A DNA stretch of 64,000 nucleotides from Oscillospiraceae bacterium (GCA_015067825.1 SVLQ01000007.1:87147-151146), one strand, 5' to 3'; positions 24,072-33,949 are shown, counted from the stretch's first letter. The notes: generated by a model not told the origin, from the letters alone. Numbers and translations: made by a program.

Positions 24072-24201
24072 AACGGATGCTTCCGTGCTTCCGCGAGCTC
24101 AGCGCGCTTTCTGCTCCTCCGGTGACGGGGCTTGTGCGGGCTGGATCTTCTCTTTGCGGGGTGCGGTGCCTATGCAATATTTAGGTCACCGGAGAAAATA
24201 G

Positions 24202-25383
24202 GTGAATAACAACATGGATGCCATTCTCGAATTCCTGAAAACAACAGGTATCTATCTCATGCAGGACTGGCGCACGCTGGTCATGTATCTGATCGTCGCC
24301 GTGCTGTTTTATCTGGCAATCGTCAAAAAGTTTGAACCCCTGCTGCTGCTGCCGATCTCCTTCGGTATGCTGCTCGCCAACCTGCCGGGTGCCGAACTGA
24401 TGCACACCGACTGGTTTATCGCCATCGAAGGCAAGTACCCCGATTTCGGTACGATCCTTCGCAATGGCGGTATGCTCGATATCCTCTATCTCGGCGTCAA
24501 GCTCGGTGTCTACCCGCCGCTCATCTTCATGGGTGTCGGCGCAATGACCGACTTCGGCCCGCTGATCGCCAATCCCAAGAGCTTGCTTCTCGGTGCTGCC
24601 GCGCAGTTCGGCGTGTTCGCCGCCTTCTTCGGTGCGCTGATCCTCGGCTTCACTGTGGAAGAAGCTGCTTCGATCGGTATCATCGGCGGCGCCGACGGCC
24701 CGACGGCCATCTACGTCACCAAAACTCTTGCCCCGCGTCTTTTGGGCGCAATCGCGGTTGCGGCCTACTCCTACATGGCCCTGATCCCGATCATCCAGCC
24801 GCCGATCATGAAGGCGCTGACGACCAAGAAGGAACGCTCGATCGTCATGGGTCAGCTGCGTCCGGTCTCCAAGATCGAAAAGATCATTTTCCCGATCTTC
24901 GTCACGCTGATCGTCACCCTGATCGTCCCCAGCGCCGGTTCGCTGGTTGGTGCGCTCATGCTCGGTAACCTGCTGAAGGAATCGGGCGTTGCCGAACGTC
25001 TTTCCAAGACGGTTCAGAACGAGCTGATGAACATCGTCACGATCCTGCTCGGTATCTGTGTCGGTGCGACAGCCGATGCCGCCAGCTTCCTGAGCTTCGA
25101 TACGATTAAGATCATCGTCCTCGGTCTCGCCGCGTTCTGCTTTGCTACTGCCGCCGGCTTGCTCTTCGGCAAGCTGATGTGCTTTATCACGCGCGGCAAG
25201 ATCAACCCGCTGATCGGTTCGGCCGGCGTTTCGGCAGTTCCGATGGCGGCGCGCGTTGCGCAGGTCGTCGGCCAGAAAGAAAATCCGTCCAACTTCCTTC
25301 TGATGCACGCCATGGGCCCCAACGTCGCCGGTGTTATCGGTTCGGCGGTCGCCGCGGGCGTCTTCCTCGCGATGTTCGCGTAA
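24202..25383 (+). CDS. oadB: Na+-translocating decarboxylase beta subunit (OadB/MmdB)
   Basis: 393 residues, polytopic membrane protein that decarboxylates carboxy-biotin and exports Na+. The conserved GGADGPTAI at 162-170 carries the key Asp (165), preceded by [15 protein letters not shown]. About nine to eleven hydrophobic segments. GTG start at 24202 has GGAG 7 bases upstream; an ATG 12 bases later is the alternative. Followed by three hairpins and then oadA. Confidence 0.93.
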   Translation: MNNNMDAILEFLKTTGIYLMQDWRTLVMYLIVAVLFYLAIVKKFEPLLLLPISFGMLLANLPGAELMHTDWFIAIEGKYPDFGTILRNGGMLDILYLGVKLGVYPPLIFMGVGAMTDFGPLIANPKSLLLGAAAQFGVFAAFFGALILGFTVEEAASIGIIGGADGPTAIYVTKTLAPRLLGAIAVAAYSYMALIPIIQPPIMKALTTKKERSIVMGQLRPVSKIEKIIFPIFVTLIVTLIVPSAGSLVGALMLGNLLKESGVAERLSKTVQNELMNIVTILLGICVGATADAASFLSFDTIKIIVLGLAAFCFATAAGLLFGKLMCFITRGKINPLIGSAGVSAVPMAARVAQVVGQKENPSNFLLMHAMGPNVAGVIGSAVAAGVFLAMFA

Positions 25384-25425
25384 TATTTGCGAAGATTGCG
25401 GCGTTTGCCAAGCAATCTGAAATCC

Positions 25426-25585
25426 GTTTTTTCGGCAGCTTTGCTGTCGAAAAAACACCACCAAGACGAGTGCCAACTCGTCCGTGCGCGGAGAGGAGCA
25501 GACAAAATCACAGATTTTGTCTGCGGGGATCAGCGCGTGTGTCTCCGCCGTGCGGAGCCCGATCGTAAAACAGCGTTTTACGATC
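25426..25585. promoter_or_regulatory. three hairpins between oadB and oadA
   Basis: Stems at 25426-25456 (GTTTTTTCG / CGAAAAAAC core), 25499-25523 (CAGACAAAATC / GATTTTGTCTG) and 25561-25585 (GATCGTAAAAC / GTTTTACGATC). None has a classical T-tract, so RNA stabilisation or partial attenuation between the two genes is more likely than full termination. Confidence 0.6.
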
Positions 25586-25619
25586 GATGAGGTAACGATT
25601 TGAAAGGAGAACTACGATT

Positions 25620-27014
25620 ATGGGTTTCGGTATTACAGAAACAATCCTGCGTGACGCGCACCAGTCGCTGATCGCTACGCGTATGACCACCGAGCAGATG
25701 CTGCCGGCGGTCGAACTGCTCGATAAAGTCGGTTATCATTCTCTCGAATGCTGGGGCGGCGCCACCTTTGACTCCTGCCTCCGCTTCCTGAACGAAGATC
25801 CGTGGGAACGCCTGCGCAAGATCCGCGCGGCTGCCAAGAATACGAAGCTGCAGATGCTCTTCCGCGGCCAGAACATTCTCGGCTACCGCCACTACGCCGA
25901 CGACGTCGTCAGCTACTTTGTCGAAAAATCGATCGCCAACGGCATCGATATCCTCCGTATCTTCGACGCGCTCAATGACCCGCGCAACCTGAAAACCGCT
26001 ATCGAAGCGACGATTCGTGAAAAAGGCCACGTTCAGGCCTGTATCTGCTACACGATCAGCCCGGTCCACTCGACCGAGTCTTACGTGAAGCTTGCCAAGC
26101 AGCTCGAAGAAATGGGCGCCAACTCCATCTGCATCAAGGATATGGCCGGTCTGCTCCTGCCGTACACCGCTGCCGATCTCGTCAAGGCTCTCAAGGAAAC
26201 CGTCAAGATCCCGATCCAGCTGCACATGCACTACACCGCCGGTACGGCCTCGATGGCCTACCTCAAGGCGATCGAAGCCGGTGTCGACGTCGTCGACTGC
26301 GCGCTCTCGCCGCTCGCTCTGGGCACCTCGCAGCCCGCGACCGAGCCGATCGTCAAGACCTTTGAAGGCACGCAGTACGACTGCGGCCTCGACCTCGCCA
26401 AGATCAACGAAGCGAAAAACTACTTCCTGCCGCTGCGCCAGGAATACCTCAAGAGCGGCCTGATGGATGCCAAGAGCATGGGCGTCGACGTCAATACGCT
26501 TCTGTACCAGGTTCCGGGCGGCATGCTCTCGAACCTCATTTCCCAGCTCAAGCAGGCCGGCAAGGACGACAAGTTCTACGAAGTTCTGGAAGAAGTTCCG
26601 CGTGTCCGCGAAGACGCCGGCTATCCGCCGCTCGTCACGCCGACCTCGCAGATCGTCGGTACTCAGGCTGTTATGAACGTCATCTGCGGCGAACGCTATA
26701 AGCAGGTCACCAAGGAATTCCGCGGCCTCGTTCGCGGCGAATACGGCAAGACCCCGGCCAAGATCAGCGACGACTTCCGCAAGAAGATCATCGGCGACGA
26801 AAAGCCGATCACGCATCGTCCGGCCGACAGCATCAAGCACGAACTCGACCGCTTCCGCGGCGAGATCAAGGATCTCATGGTCCAGGACGAAGACGTTCTG
26901 TCCTACGCTCTGTTTGATAAGGTCGCGCTCAAGTTCTTCGAACACCGCAAAGCGCAGCTCTACAAGATGGATCCGTCCCGCTCCGACGTCGAAGCGAAAG
27001 TGACGACCGTCTGA
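25620..27014 (+). CDS. oadA: oxaloacetate/pyruvate carboxyltransferase (OadA-like, no biotin domain)
   Basis: 464 residues. DRE-TIM carboxyltransferase domain: TILRDAHQSLIATR at 9-21 with metal ligand Asp 12, ICIKDMAG at 170-177 with Lys 173, and QLHMHYTAG at 200-208 with the metal histidines; the conserved C-terminal PYC/OADA domain follows (QVPGGMLSNL, GYPPLVTPTSQIVGTQAV). It ends without a biotinyl domain, which is provided by the separate carrier. AAAGGAG lies about 10 bases before ATG. It exchanges carboxylate between oxaloacetate/pyruvate and biotin. Confidence 0.93.
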   Translation: MGFGITETILRDAHQSLIATRMTTEQMLPAVELLDKVGYHSLECWGGATFDSCLRFLNEDPWERLRKIRAAAKNTKLQMLFRGQNILGYRHYADDVVSYFVEKSIANGIDILRIFDALNDPRNLKTAIEATIREKGHVQACICYTISPVHSTESYVKLAKQLEEMGANSICIKDMAGLLLPYTAADLVKALKETVKIPIQLHMHYTAGTASMAYLKAIEAGVDVVDCALSPLALGTSQPATEPIVKTFEGTQYDCGLDLAKINEAKNYFLPLRQEYLKSGLMDAKSMGVDVNTLLYQVPGGMLSNLISQLKQAGKDDKFYEVLEEVPRVREDAGYPPLVTPTSQIVGTQAVMNVICGERYKQVTKEFRGLVRGEYGKTPAKISDDFRKKIIGDEKPITHRPADSIKHELDRFRGEIKDLMVQDEDVLSYALFDKVALKFFEHRKAQLYKMDPSRSDVEAKVTTV

Positions 27015-27028
27015 TTTCGGTAAAACAT

Positions 27029-27063
27029 CCGCGCCCCCTCTCTTTTGGAGAGAGGGGGCGCGG
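27029..27063 (+). terminator. strong GC hairpin after oadA
   Basis: CCGCGCCCCCTCTC pairs with GAGAGGGGGCGCGG, 14 bp, starting 15 bases past the stop. The following sequence has no T-run, so it may be a 3' stabiliser or weak terminator. Confidence 0.6.
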
Positions 27064-27107
27064 AGAAACAAACTTTAGGGTAATTGGGGAAAAGTGGAGG
27101 AAACCGT

Positions 27108-28043
27108 ATGTATATTGGTATTGACCTCGGCGGCACCAACATCGCTGCCGGCCTCGTGAACGAAAACTGCGAAATCATCGCCAAAAAGAGCATTCCCACC
27201 CAAGCGGAGCGCCCGGTCAACGAGATCATCGCTGATATGGCCAAACTCGCCCGCGAACTCGCAGACGAAGCCGGCTGCGAAGTCGAATGGGTCGGCATCG
27301 GCGCGCCCGGTACGATCGACGCGAAAAACGGCGTCATCGTCTACGCGAACAACATCGGCTTCCTGGATACCCCGGTCGCCGAAATCTTCAGAACCTATTA
27401 CGACGTTCCGGTCTACCTCGGCAACGACGCCAACTGCGCCGCTTTGGGCGAGGCGTATGCCGGCGCGGCCAAGGGCTGCGACAACGCCATCATGATCACG
27501 CTGGGCACGGGCCTCGGCGGCGGTATCATCATCGACCGCAAGATCTACGCCGGTTTCAACGGCGCAGGTGGTGAACTCGGCCACGTCGTTATCGTCAAGG
27601 ACGGCGAACAGTGCAGCTGCGGCCGTAAGGGCTGCTGGGAAGCTTACTGCTCCGCCACGGCGCTGATCCGCATGACCAAAGAAGCGATGGAAGCCGATAC
27701 CGAAAAGAAGAGCCTCCTCTGGGAACTCACCGGCGGCATCGAAAACGTCAGCGGTAAGTCGGCTTATCAGGCTGCCAAACAGGGCGACGCGATCGCCAAA
27801 GCGGTCACCGATTCGTATGAAGGCTACCTCGCCAGCGGTATCGCCACGATGATCAACATCTTCCAGCCGGAAGTTCTCTGCATCGGCGGCGGTGTCAGCC
27901 ACGAAGGCGACAATATGCTCAACCCGGTCAAGGCGCTGGTTGCGAAGGAAGTCTACACCCGCAGCGGCAAGCAGACGGAAGTCAAGATTGCCACGCTGGG
28001 CAACAACGCCGGTATCGTCGGCGCCGCTATGCTCGGCAAATAA
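27108..28043 (+). CDS. ROK-family glucokinase
   Basis: 312 residues. N-terminal ATP site MYIGIDLGGTNIAAG, sugar-site region YLGNDANCAALGE, ITLGTGLGGGIII, and the ROK zinc motif CSCGRKGCWEAYCS. Phosphorylates glucose or a related hexose at position 6. GGAGG lies 7 bases before ATG. Monocistronic between two hairpins. Confidence 0.92.
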   Translation: MYIGIDLGGTNIAAGLVNENCEIIAKKSIPTQAERPVNEIIADMAKLARELADEAGCEVEWVGIGAPGTIDAKNGVIVYANNIGFLDTPVAEIFRTYYDVPVYLGNDANCAALGEAYAGAAKGCDNAIMITLGTGLGGGIIIDRKIYAGFNGAGGELGHVVIVKDGEQCSCGRKGCWEAYCSATALIRMTKEAMEADTEKKSLLWELTGGIENVSGKSAYQAAKQGDAIAKAVTDSYEGYLASGIATMINIFQPEVLCIGGGVSHEGDNMLNPVKALVAKEVYTRSGKQTEVKIATLGNNAGIVGAAMLGK

Positions 28044-28056
28044 AAACGAAATCAAG

Positions 28057-28098
28057 ACAGCCGCAGATTCGGTAGCTCCGAATCTGCGGCTGTTTTTT
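28057..28098 (+). terminator. terminator after ROK kinase (bidirectional)
   Basis: ACAGCCGCAGATTCGG pairs perfectly with CCGAATCTGCGGCTGT, 5-base loop, then TTTTTT. It also serves the convergent gene at 28108. Confidence 0.92.
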
Positions 28099-28107
28099 GT
28101 TGGCAAT

Positions 28108-28611
28108 TTATTTTTCCACGAACCAGCAGTAATCCATGATGATATTGCCGTGTTCGTCCGGTGTTGTATAGCGAGGGCAGAGGCAATTCTCGAATGCCCA
28201 AACCGCACCGTTGATATCGCGGTAGATCACCATGCCACTTGCCTCAACGTGTGTTTTGCAGGCACTTGTATCGTGGACGTCACTCTCCTTGCCGTAGATC
28301 CAACAAGTCCCCAAATCGACACCGGAAAAGTCGATCGCTTCAAATCCATCGGGAACAGGCGTGTTTTCGGGCACAAACATCCCAATGTAATAGGCAAACG
28401 GCTGCCCGGCGGCGCGGCGTTCGAGCCCGACGTATCCGCCGCCGTTTTCCCAAAGCGCGAGGATCTTATCCGTTCCGCCCATCGCCGCTTCCAATTGGTC
28501 GAACCAACCGTGCTGCCACCATTCACCCCAATGGCCGAAATCAGCGTATTTTTTGCCGATAAAGCGGAGAAAAGGCAGATTCTCCCGGAAAACGTTGACG
28601 ATCTCTGCCAT
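28108..28611 (-). CDS. GyrI-like/AraC effector-binding domain protein
   Basis: 167 residues. Pattern FIGKKYADFGHWGEWWQHG, GYVGLE, YYIGMFVPENTPVPDGFEAIDF and GTCWIYG resembles the SRPBCC-like GyrI/AraC effector-binding fold, which binds small ligands. No DNA-binding domain is present. It begins one base after the deoC stop, so it is co-translated with deoC. Role in deoxynucleoside metabolism is only a guess from position. Confidence 0.7.
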   Translation of the reverse strand: MAEIVNVFRENLPFLRFIGKKYADFGHWGEWWQHGWFDQLEAAMGGTDKILALWENGGGYVGLERRAAGQPFAYYIGMFVPENTPVPDGFEAIDFSGVDLGTCWIYGKESDVHDTSACKTHVEASGMVIYRDINGAVWAFENCLCPRYTTPDEHGNIIMDYCWFVEK

Positions 28612-28612
28612 T

Positions 28613-29275
28613 TTACTTTGCCTCTTCCGCCTGCACGAGCTTGACAATACGGCTGGTGCCGAGGCGTTCGGCGCCAAGCGCGAGGAATTCTTCCGCATCG
28701 GCGAAGGTCTTGATGCCGCCGGCGGCTTTGATCTTCAGTCCGTTTTTGCGGTGCTCGGCAAAAATCTTGACGTCTTCCGGCGTCGCACCTGCTGTCGAGA
28801 ATCCGGTCGAGGTTTTGATGTAATCCGCACCCGATTCCGAAACGATTTCGGTCAGCTTGATTTTTTCCTCGGTCGTCAGCAGGCAGGTCTCGATGATGAC
28901 TTTCAAAATCTTCCCCTCGCAGGCCGCTCGCACGGCCTTGATCTCCGCGAGCGTGAAGTCGAACCGACCTTCCTTGACCGCGCCGATGTCGATGACCATA
29001 TCGATCTCGTCGGCGCCGTCGGCGACGGCCTGTGCGGTTTCGGCGACCTTCACGGCAGTCGCGTGGTAACCGGTGGGGAAGCCGATCACCGTACAGACCG
29101 GCAGACGCCCGCCGAGATATTCGGCCGCACGGGCGACAAACGTCGGCGGAATACAGATCGAAGCGGTCTCGTAACGGAGCCCTTCGTCGGCAATCTTTTT
29201 GATCTCGTCCCAAGTCGAGTTCGGGGCGAGCAGCGTATGGTCAACGTGAGAAAGGATCTTTGCATACTGGTTCAT
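28613..29275 (-). CDS. deoC: deoxyribose-phosphate aldolase DeoC
   Basis: 220 residues. Cleaves deoxyribose 5-phosphate to glyceraldehyde 3-phosphate and acetaldehyde. Schiff-base lysine is in ADYIKTSTGF; DEIDMVIDIGA and KVIIETCLLT supply the other conserved acidic and lysine residues; KAAGGIKTFADA closes the barrel. AGAGGA lies 6 bases before ATG 29275. Confidence 0.96.
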   Translation of the reverse strand: MNQYAKILSHVDHTLLAPNSTWDEIKKIADEGLRYETASICIPPTFVARAAEYLGGRLPVCTVIGFPTGYHATAVKVAETAQAVADGADEIDMVIDIGAVKEGRFDFTLAEIKAVRAACEGKILKVIIETCLLTTEEKIKLTEIVSESGADYIKTSTGFSTAGATPEDVKIFAEHRKNGLKIKAAGGIKTFADAEEFLALGAERLGTSRIVKLVQAEEAK

Positions 29276-29380
29276 GGTGTATCCTCTTTTCTTTGAATCG
29301 TTATATTTTCGCGGAAACGGTTGCATCTCCGCGCAACTTGCGGTAAAATATAGGTATCAGACTTGTGTTTTGGAGGAATT

Positions 29381-30871
29381 ATGGAGAAAGCAACGGCACT
29401 TGCCAAACTGAAAGCCCTGCAGGCAAAAATGCACGCCTATAACCATGCGTCAAGCATGATCTATTACGACGCCGTCACCACCGCGCCCGAAGGTACCGAC
29501 GAGGGCCGCGGCGAAACGCTGGCGATTTTGAGCGGCGAATCGTATCATCTTTTCATCAATCCGGAAACCGACGAAGTGCTTTCCACGCTGGAAGCCTGCA
29601 TTGATGAGCTTTCCGAAGCGGAAGCGCGTCAGGTCAAGCTTCTCCGTCGCAGCTACAAGAAGACCTGCTGCATCCCGCAGCAGGAGTATATGGACTACCA
29701 ACTGCTGGTCAACTCGGCCGAATCCGTGTGGCACAAGGCCAAAAATGAAAACGACTTCGCATCGTTTGCGCCGTATCTGGAAAAACTGGTGGAGACCAAC
29801 CGCCGTTTTGCCGCCTATTACGACAGCGAACACCATCCCTACGACGTCATGCTCGACGATTATGAGCAGGGGATGACGCGCGTCGAACTCGACCGCTTCT
29901 TTGCCGATCTCCGCGCCAAAATTGTGCCGCTGATCGAAACGATCCGCGAAGAGCAGGCAGCCGTGCGCGATGATTTCCTCTACCGTCACTATCCGGTTGA
30001 AGGTCAGCGCAAGCTTGCCGACCGCCTGATGGAGGTCATGGGCATCGACCGCAGCCATTGCGGCCTTGCCGAAACGCTGCACCCCTTCACGATCACCTTC
30101 AACAAAAATGACGTGCGCATCACTACGAACTATGAAGAAAACAGCCTTGCCAGCTCGATCTACTCGGTCGTGCACGAAGGCGGCCACGCGCTTTATGAGC
30201 TGAACACGGCCGACGAATTTGAAAACACTTGTCTTGCCGGCGGCGTTTCGATGGGCATCCACGAAAGCCAATCGCGCCTCTACGAGAATATTATCGGCCG
30301 CAGCCGTGGTTTTTCCGCGATCGTCTACCGCCTCTCTCGTGAGATCTTCCCGGAACAACTCGCCGACGTTTCCGAAGAGGAATTCTACAAAGCGATCAAC
30401 AAGAGTATCCCGTCGCTGATCCGCACCGAGGCAGATGAGGTTACCTATTGTCTCCACGTGATGGTGCGCTATGAGATCGAAAAAGCGCTCTTCGACGGCA
30501 CGGTCAAGGTCGCTGATCTGCCGACCGTCTGGGCGGAAAAGATGAAAGCGTATCTGGGTGTGGACGTTCCCGACGATGCCCACGGCGTGCTGCAGGATTC
30601 ACATTGGAGCGGCGGTTCGTTCGGCTACTTCCCGTCGTATGCGGTCGGCAGTGCGTATTCCGCGCAGATCGCGGCCAAAGTCGGCGAAATGATCGATTTC
30701 GACGGCTGCGTTGCCCGCGGTGAGATCAGCAAGATCACCGATATCCTCCGCGAAGGGCTCTATCGCTTCGGCTGCCTCTACGATCCGGGCGAGCTGCTCG
30801 CACGTTTCTGCGGCAAACCGTTCGATCCGACCTACTACACCGACTATCTTGTCAAGAAGTACGGCAAGTAA
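29381..30871 (+). CDS. M32 family metallocarboxypeptidase
   Basis: 496 residues, normal length for carboxypeptidase Taq. Zinc motif HEGGH at 265-269 with the downstream glutamate in MGIHESQSRLYEN (292-303) and HWSGGSFGYFPSYAVG near the C-terminus, all typical of M32. Cytosolic, trims basic and neutral residues from peptide C-termini. GGAGG lies 4 bases before ATG. Monocistronic and divergent from deoC. Confidence 0.95.
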   Translation: MEKATALAKLKALQAKMHAYNHASSMIYYDAVTTAPEGTDEGRGETLAILSGESYHLFINPETDEVLSTLEACIDELSEAEARQVKLLRRSYKKTCCIPQQEYMDYQLLVNSAESVWHKAKNENDFASFAPYLEKLVETNRRFAAYYDSEHHPYDVMLDDYEQGMTRVELDRFFADLRAKIVPLIETIREEQAAVRDDFLYRHYPVEGQRKLADRLMEVMGIDRSHCGLAETLHPFTITFNKNDVRITTNYEENSLASSIYSVVHEGGHALYELNTADEFENTCLAGGVSMGIHESQSRLYENIIGRSRGFSAIVYRLSREIFPEQLADVSEEEFYKAINKSIPSLIRTEADEVTYCLHVMVRYEIEKALFDGTVKVADLPTVWAEKMKAYLGVDVPDDAHGVLQDSHWSGGSFGYFPSYAVGSAYSAQIAAKVGEMIDFDGCVARGEISKITDILREGLYRFGCLYDPGELLARFCGKPFDPTYYTDYLVKKYGK

Positions 30872-31007
30872 ATTATACCCGAAATGTGCGTGTTTGTAAA
30901 TAGCAGCGCGTTAACGAACATTTCACAAACTATTCATTCGGATTCGCAAATTCAGGAGTATCATATACTTGTAAGCAAAAAACAAGCGAACCCGAAAGGA
31001 GACCCTT

Positions 31008-32303
31008 ATGGATAACAAGTTTGAATTTTACGAAGCAGAATCTACCCCGAAAAAAACGCGTAAGTTCGGCGGAAAACAGATCACCGCTTTGGTTTTGAGT
31101 TTCGTTCTGATCTGCGGTACGGTTGCCGGCGGGATCTGGGCGGTAAATGCTTTTACGATCACCAAAACAGGCGGCACACAGCTGAACGCGGCGGTCACGA
31201 CGGTTCCGGCCACGAATGCACCATTTGCGACGGTTCCGTCCACGAACGCACCGTTTGCGACGATTCCGTTTACGACCCCTGCAACCTCCCACTACGCACC
31301 GCTGGTCAATGCCGAACCGACGGAGGTTCTGTCGGCGGCTCAGATCTATGACCGATACGTCGGCTCTGTCGTCGGCATCATCACCGAAGGCACGACGACG
31401 AATATCTTCGGTCAGCAGAGCGAATATGCCGCCAGCGGAACGGGATTTGTGATCTCGACCGACGGCTATATCATCACCAATTGCCACGTGGTCGACGGCG
31501 GCAGCACCTTTACTGTCTCGTTTGAAGACGGCCGCTCCTACGACGGCGAACTGATCGGTGCTGATGCGGCCAACGACGTCGCGCTTCTGAAGATCGACGA
31601 GACCGGTCTCACGCCTGTTGTCATCGGCGACAGCGATGCGATTCGCGTCGGCGAAGATATCATCGCCATTGGCAATCCGCTCGGCGAGCTCACGTTCTCG
31701 CTCTCCAAAGGTGTTGTCAGCGCGCTGAACCGTGTCGTTACCACTGATTCTGACGAAGCCAATTATATGTTCCAGATCGACGCTGCGGTCAACTCCGGCA
31801 ACTCCGGCGGTCCTGTGTTCAATAGCCTCGGCCAGGTGATCGGCGTGGTCACCGCCAAGTACGCCGATACCGGTGTAGAGGGCCTCGGCTTTGCGCTCCC
31901 GATCAACGACGTGATGCGCATTGCCGCCGAGCTGAACGAAAACGGTAAGCTGCGCACGGTCAGCTTCGGTATTACCGTCAGCGATATGTACTATGCCGAG
32001 GACGAAAGCGACGCCGACATCGTCGGTGCGTGGGTCAAGGAGGTTACGGCAGGCAGCTGTGCGGAAACCGCCGGTTTGCAAACCGGTGATATCATCGTCC
32101 GTCTCGACAGCATGCGCATTACCTGCGTCAATGATCTGTTGGCCGCGAAAAAACGCTTTGCGCCCGACGACGAAGCGACGCTCGCTGTCATCCGCGACGG
32201 AGCCGAGCTCGAGCTCACCATCGTTTTCGACGAGGCCGAAGAAGTTCCGGCCGCAACCGAACCCGTGTTGCCCGAACCGATGTTGCCCGGCGGTTGGCAC
32301 TAA
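31008..32303 (+). CDS. HtrA/DegP-type membrane serine protease
   Basis: 431 residues. One transmembrane anchor at about 26-48, then a Thr/Pro/Ala-rich stalk with a 10-residue repeat (TVPATNAPFA, TVPSTNAPFA, TIPF), a trypsin-like domain with His 160, Asp 190 and Ser 266 (NSGNSGGPVF), and one PDZ domain (about 310-410). Extracytoplasmic quality-control protease. AAAGGAG lies 9 bases before ATG. Confidence 0.95.
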   Translation: MDNKFEFYEAESTPKKTRKFGGKQITALVLSFVLICGTVAGGIWAVNAFTITKTGGTQLNAAVTTVPATNAPFATVPSTNAPFATIPFTTPATSHYAPLVNAEPTEVLSAAQIYDRYVGSVVGIITEGTTTNIFGQQSEYAASGTGFVISTDGYIITNCHVVDGGSTFTVSFEDGRSYDGELIGADAANDVALLKIDETGLTPVVIGDSDAIRVGEDIIAIGNPLGELTFSLSKGVVSALNRVVTTDSDEANYMFQIDAAVNSGNSGGPVFNSLGQVIGVVTAKYADTGVEGLGFALPINDVMRIAAELNENGKLRTVSFGITVSDMYYAEDESDADIVGAWVKEVTAGSCAETAGLQTGDIIVRLDSMRITCVNDLLAAKKRFAPDDEATLAVIRDGAELELTIVFDEAEEVPAATEPVLPEPMLPGGWH

Positions 32304-32321
32304 CATCCGGCAGCAAATCAA

Positions 32322-32358
32322 AAAGGCGTTCGTCTGCTTTGTGCAGGCGAACGCCTTT
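32322..32358 (+). terminator. hairpin after htrA
   Basis: AAAGGCGTTCGTCTGC / GCAGGCGAACGCCTTT stem with one wobble. It lies only 20 bases before the cls start, so partial read-through is possible. Confidence 0.75.
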
Positions 32359-32377
32359 CCAAACTTGTGAGGGGTTT

Positions 32378-33907
32378 ATGAAGCGAAAATGGCTCTATTC
32401 GCTGCTGCGGCGGCGCATTTTGGTGGTTCTCCTGTTGGCGGCACAGCTCGCGCTGCTGGCGTATTTTATCATCAGCTCCAGCCGCACGTCTGCCGTCGTC
32501 GATATCGCGCTGCGGGTTATCAGCGTTTGCGTCGCGGTTTACGTGATGAATCGGGAAGACAATCCGTCTTATCGGTTGGTTTGGATTTTCGTAATTTTGT
32601 TTTTGCCGCTTTTCGGCGGTCTCTTTTATCTGACCTGTGTTGGTCAGGAGAGCACGCGCCGTTTCCGCAAGGTTGCCGCGCTGATCGATTCCTTGTGCAA
32701 AGCCGATCTGAAACCGAGCGAGGACTGCCTGCCGGAACTATGCGGCCGAGAAAATGCATATCCGATCGCCCGCTATCTGCAGGAGACCGTCGGGTTCCCG
32801 CTTTATAAAGACACAGAAGTGACGTATCTCTGCCCGGGAGAGGCGTTTTTTGAGGCGATGCTCCGGGAACTGGAACAGGCAGAGCACTATATCTTTTTGG
32901 AGTATTATATCATCCGCGAGGGCGAGATGTGGGATGCGGTGCTGGATGTGTTACAGCGAAAAGCCGCCGCAGGTGTGGACGTGCGCATTCTCTACGACGA
33001 TTTCGGCTGTTTTCTCTCGCTTTCCCCGTCCCACCGCGAATATCTCTCGTCGATCGGGATCCAATGCCGCGTGTTCAATCGTTTCCGCCCAATCTTAACG
33101 ACGGTGCAGAATAACCGCGATCACCGCAAGATCCTCGTCGTCGACGGCAAAGTCGGTTTCACCGGCGGGATCAACCTTTCGGACGAATACATCAACCGCA
33201 CCGCGCCGCTCGGACATTGGAAGGATGCGGCCGTCATGCTCCGCGGGAGCGCGGTAAAAAGTCTTGTCAACATCTTTTTCTCCCTTTGGTATCGCCGCGG
33301 CGATCAGGGGGAGCCGGCCGAACGCTTTTTGCCGGCAGACACGGTAACACCGACCAAAGCCGAAGGCTGGTGCCAGCCGTTCTCCGATGCGCCGACCAAC
33401 GACGAATCGGTGGGGGAGCAGGTCTTTCTGCAAATGATCCACCGCGCCAACCGCGAGATCTATATCCAAACGCCGTATCTCGTCATCGATGATACCATGA
33501 CGGGCGCGTTGATAACGGCGGCCAAAAGTGGCGTCGACGTGCGGATTTTAGTGCCGGAGAAAAACGATAACCCGCTGGTTGCGCGCACGATGCGTTCCTG
33601 CTACCGCCGCCTGATCGATGCCGGTGTGAAGCTGTATGCCTACACGCCGGGATTCGTCCACGCCAAGACGATCGTCGTCGACGGCGAATCCGCCGTGGTC
33701 GGCACGATCAATTTCGATTACCGCAGCCTCTACCTGCAGTTTGAATGCGGCGTCTGGATGTATCGGACCGATGCAGTCGGCGCGGTGCGCGCTGATTTTC
33801 TGCAAACGCTGCCCAAATGCCGCCAACTGACCGCCGACGATTGCCGCCGCGGGTTCTTTGGCCGTTTGGTCGACGAGGTACTGCGCCTGTTTGCGCCGCT
33901 GATGTAA
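32378..33907 (+). CDS. cls: cardiolipin synthase (phospholipase D family)
   Basis: 509 residues. Two or three N-terminal membrane helices (12-32, 38-57, 67-88) and two HKD motifs: HRKILVVDGKVGFTGGIN at 249-266, and HAKTIVVDGESAVVGTINFD near 427-446. Joins two phosphatidylglycerols to cardiolipin. GAGGGG precedes ATG 32378 by 4 bases. Confidence 0.95.
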   Translation: MKRKWLYSLLRRRILVVLLLAAQLALLAYFIISSSRTSAVVDIALRVISVCVAVYVMNREDNPSYRLVWIFVILFLPLFGGLFYLTCVGQESTRRFRKVAALIDSLCKADLKPSEDCLPELCGRENAYPIARYLQETVGFPLYKDTEVTYLCPGEAFFEAMLRELEQAEHYIFLEYYIIREGEMWDAVLDVLQRKAAAGVDVRILYDDFGCFLSLSPSHREYLSSIGIQCRVFNRFRPILTTVQNNRDHRKILVVDGKVGFTGGINLSDEYINRTAPLGHWKDAAVMLRGSAVKSLVNIFFSLWYRRGDQGEPAERFLPADTVTPTKAEGWCQPFSDAPTNDESVGEQVFLQMIHRANREIYIQTPYLVIDDTMTGALITAAKSGVDVRILVPEKNDNPLVARTMRSCYRRLIDAGVKLYAYTPGFVHAKTIVVDGESAVVGTINFDYRSLYLQFECGVWMYRTDAVGAVRADFLQTLPKCRQLTADDCRRGFFGRLVDEVLRLFAPLM

Positions 33908-33909
33908 AA

Positions 33910-33944
33910 AAATCCCTCCGCCGTGAAAAACTGCGGAGGGATTT
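33910..33944. terminator. bidirectional terminator between cls and MATE gene
   Basis: AAATCCCTCCGC / GCGGAGGGATTT stem with A/T flanks, in the 42-base convergent gap. Confidence 0.85.
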
Positions 33945-33949
33945 GCCGT

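Noticed and set aside
24181..25476. 431-residue minus-strand frame opposite oadB
   Set aside because: Composition is Asp/Arg/Gly/Gln-rich as expected from the complement of a membrane protein gene; oadB is certain.
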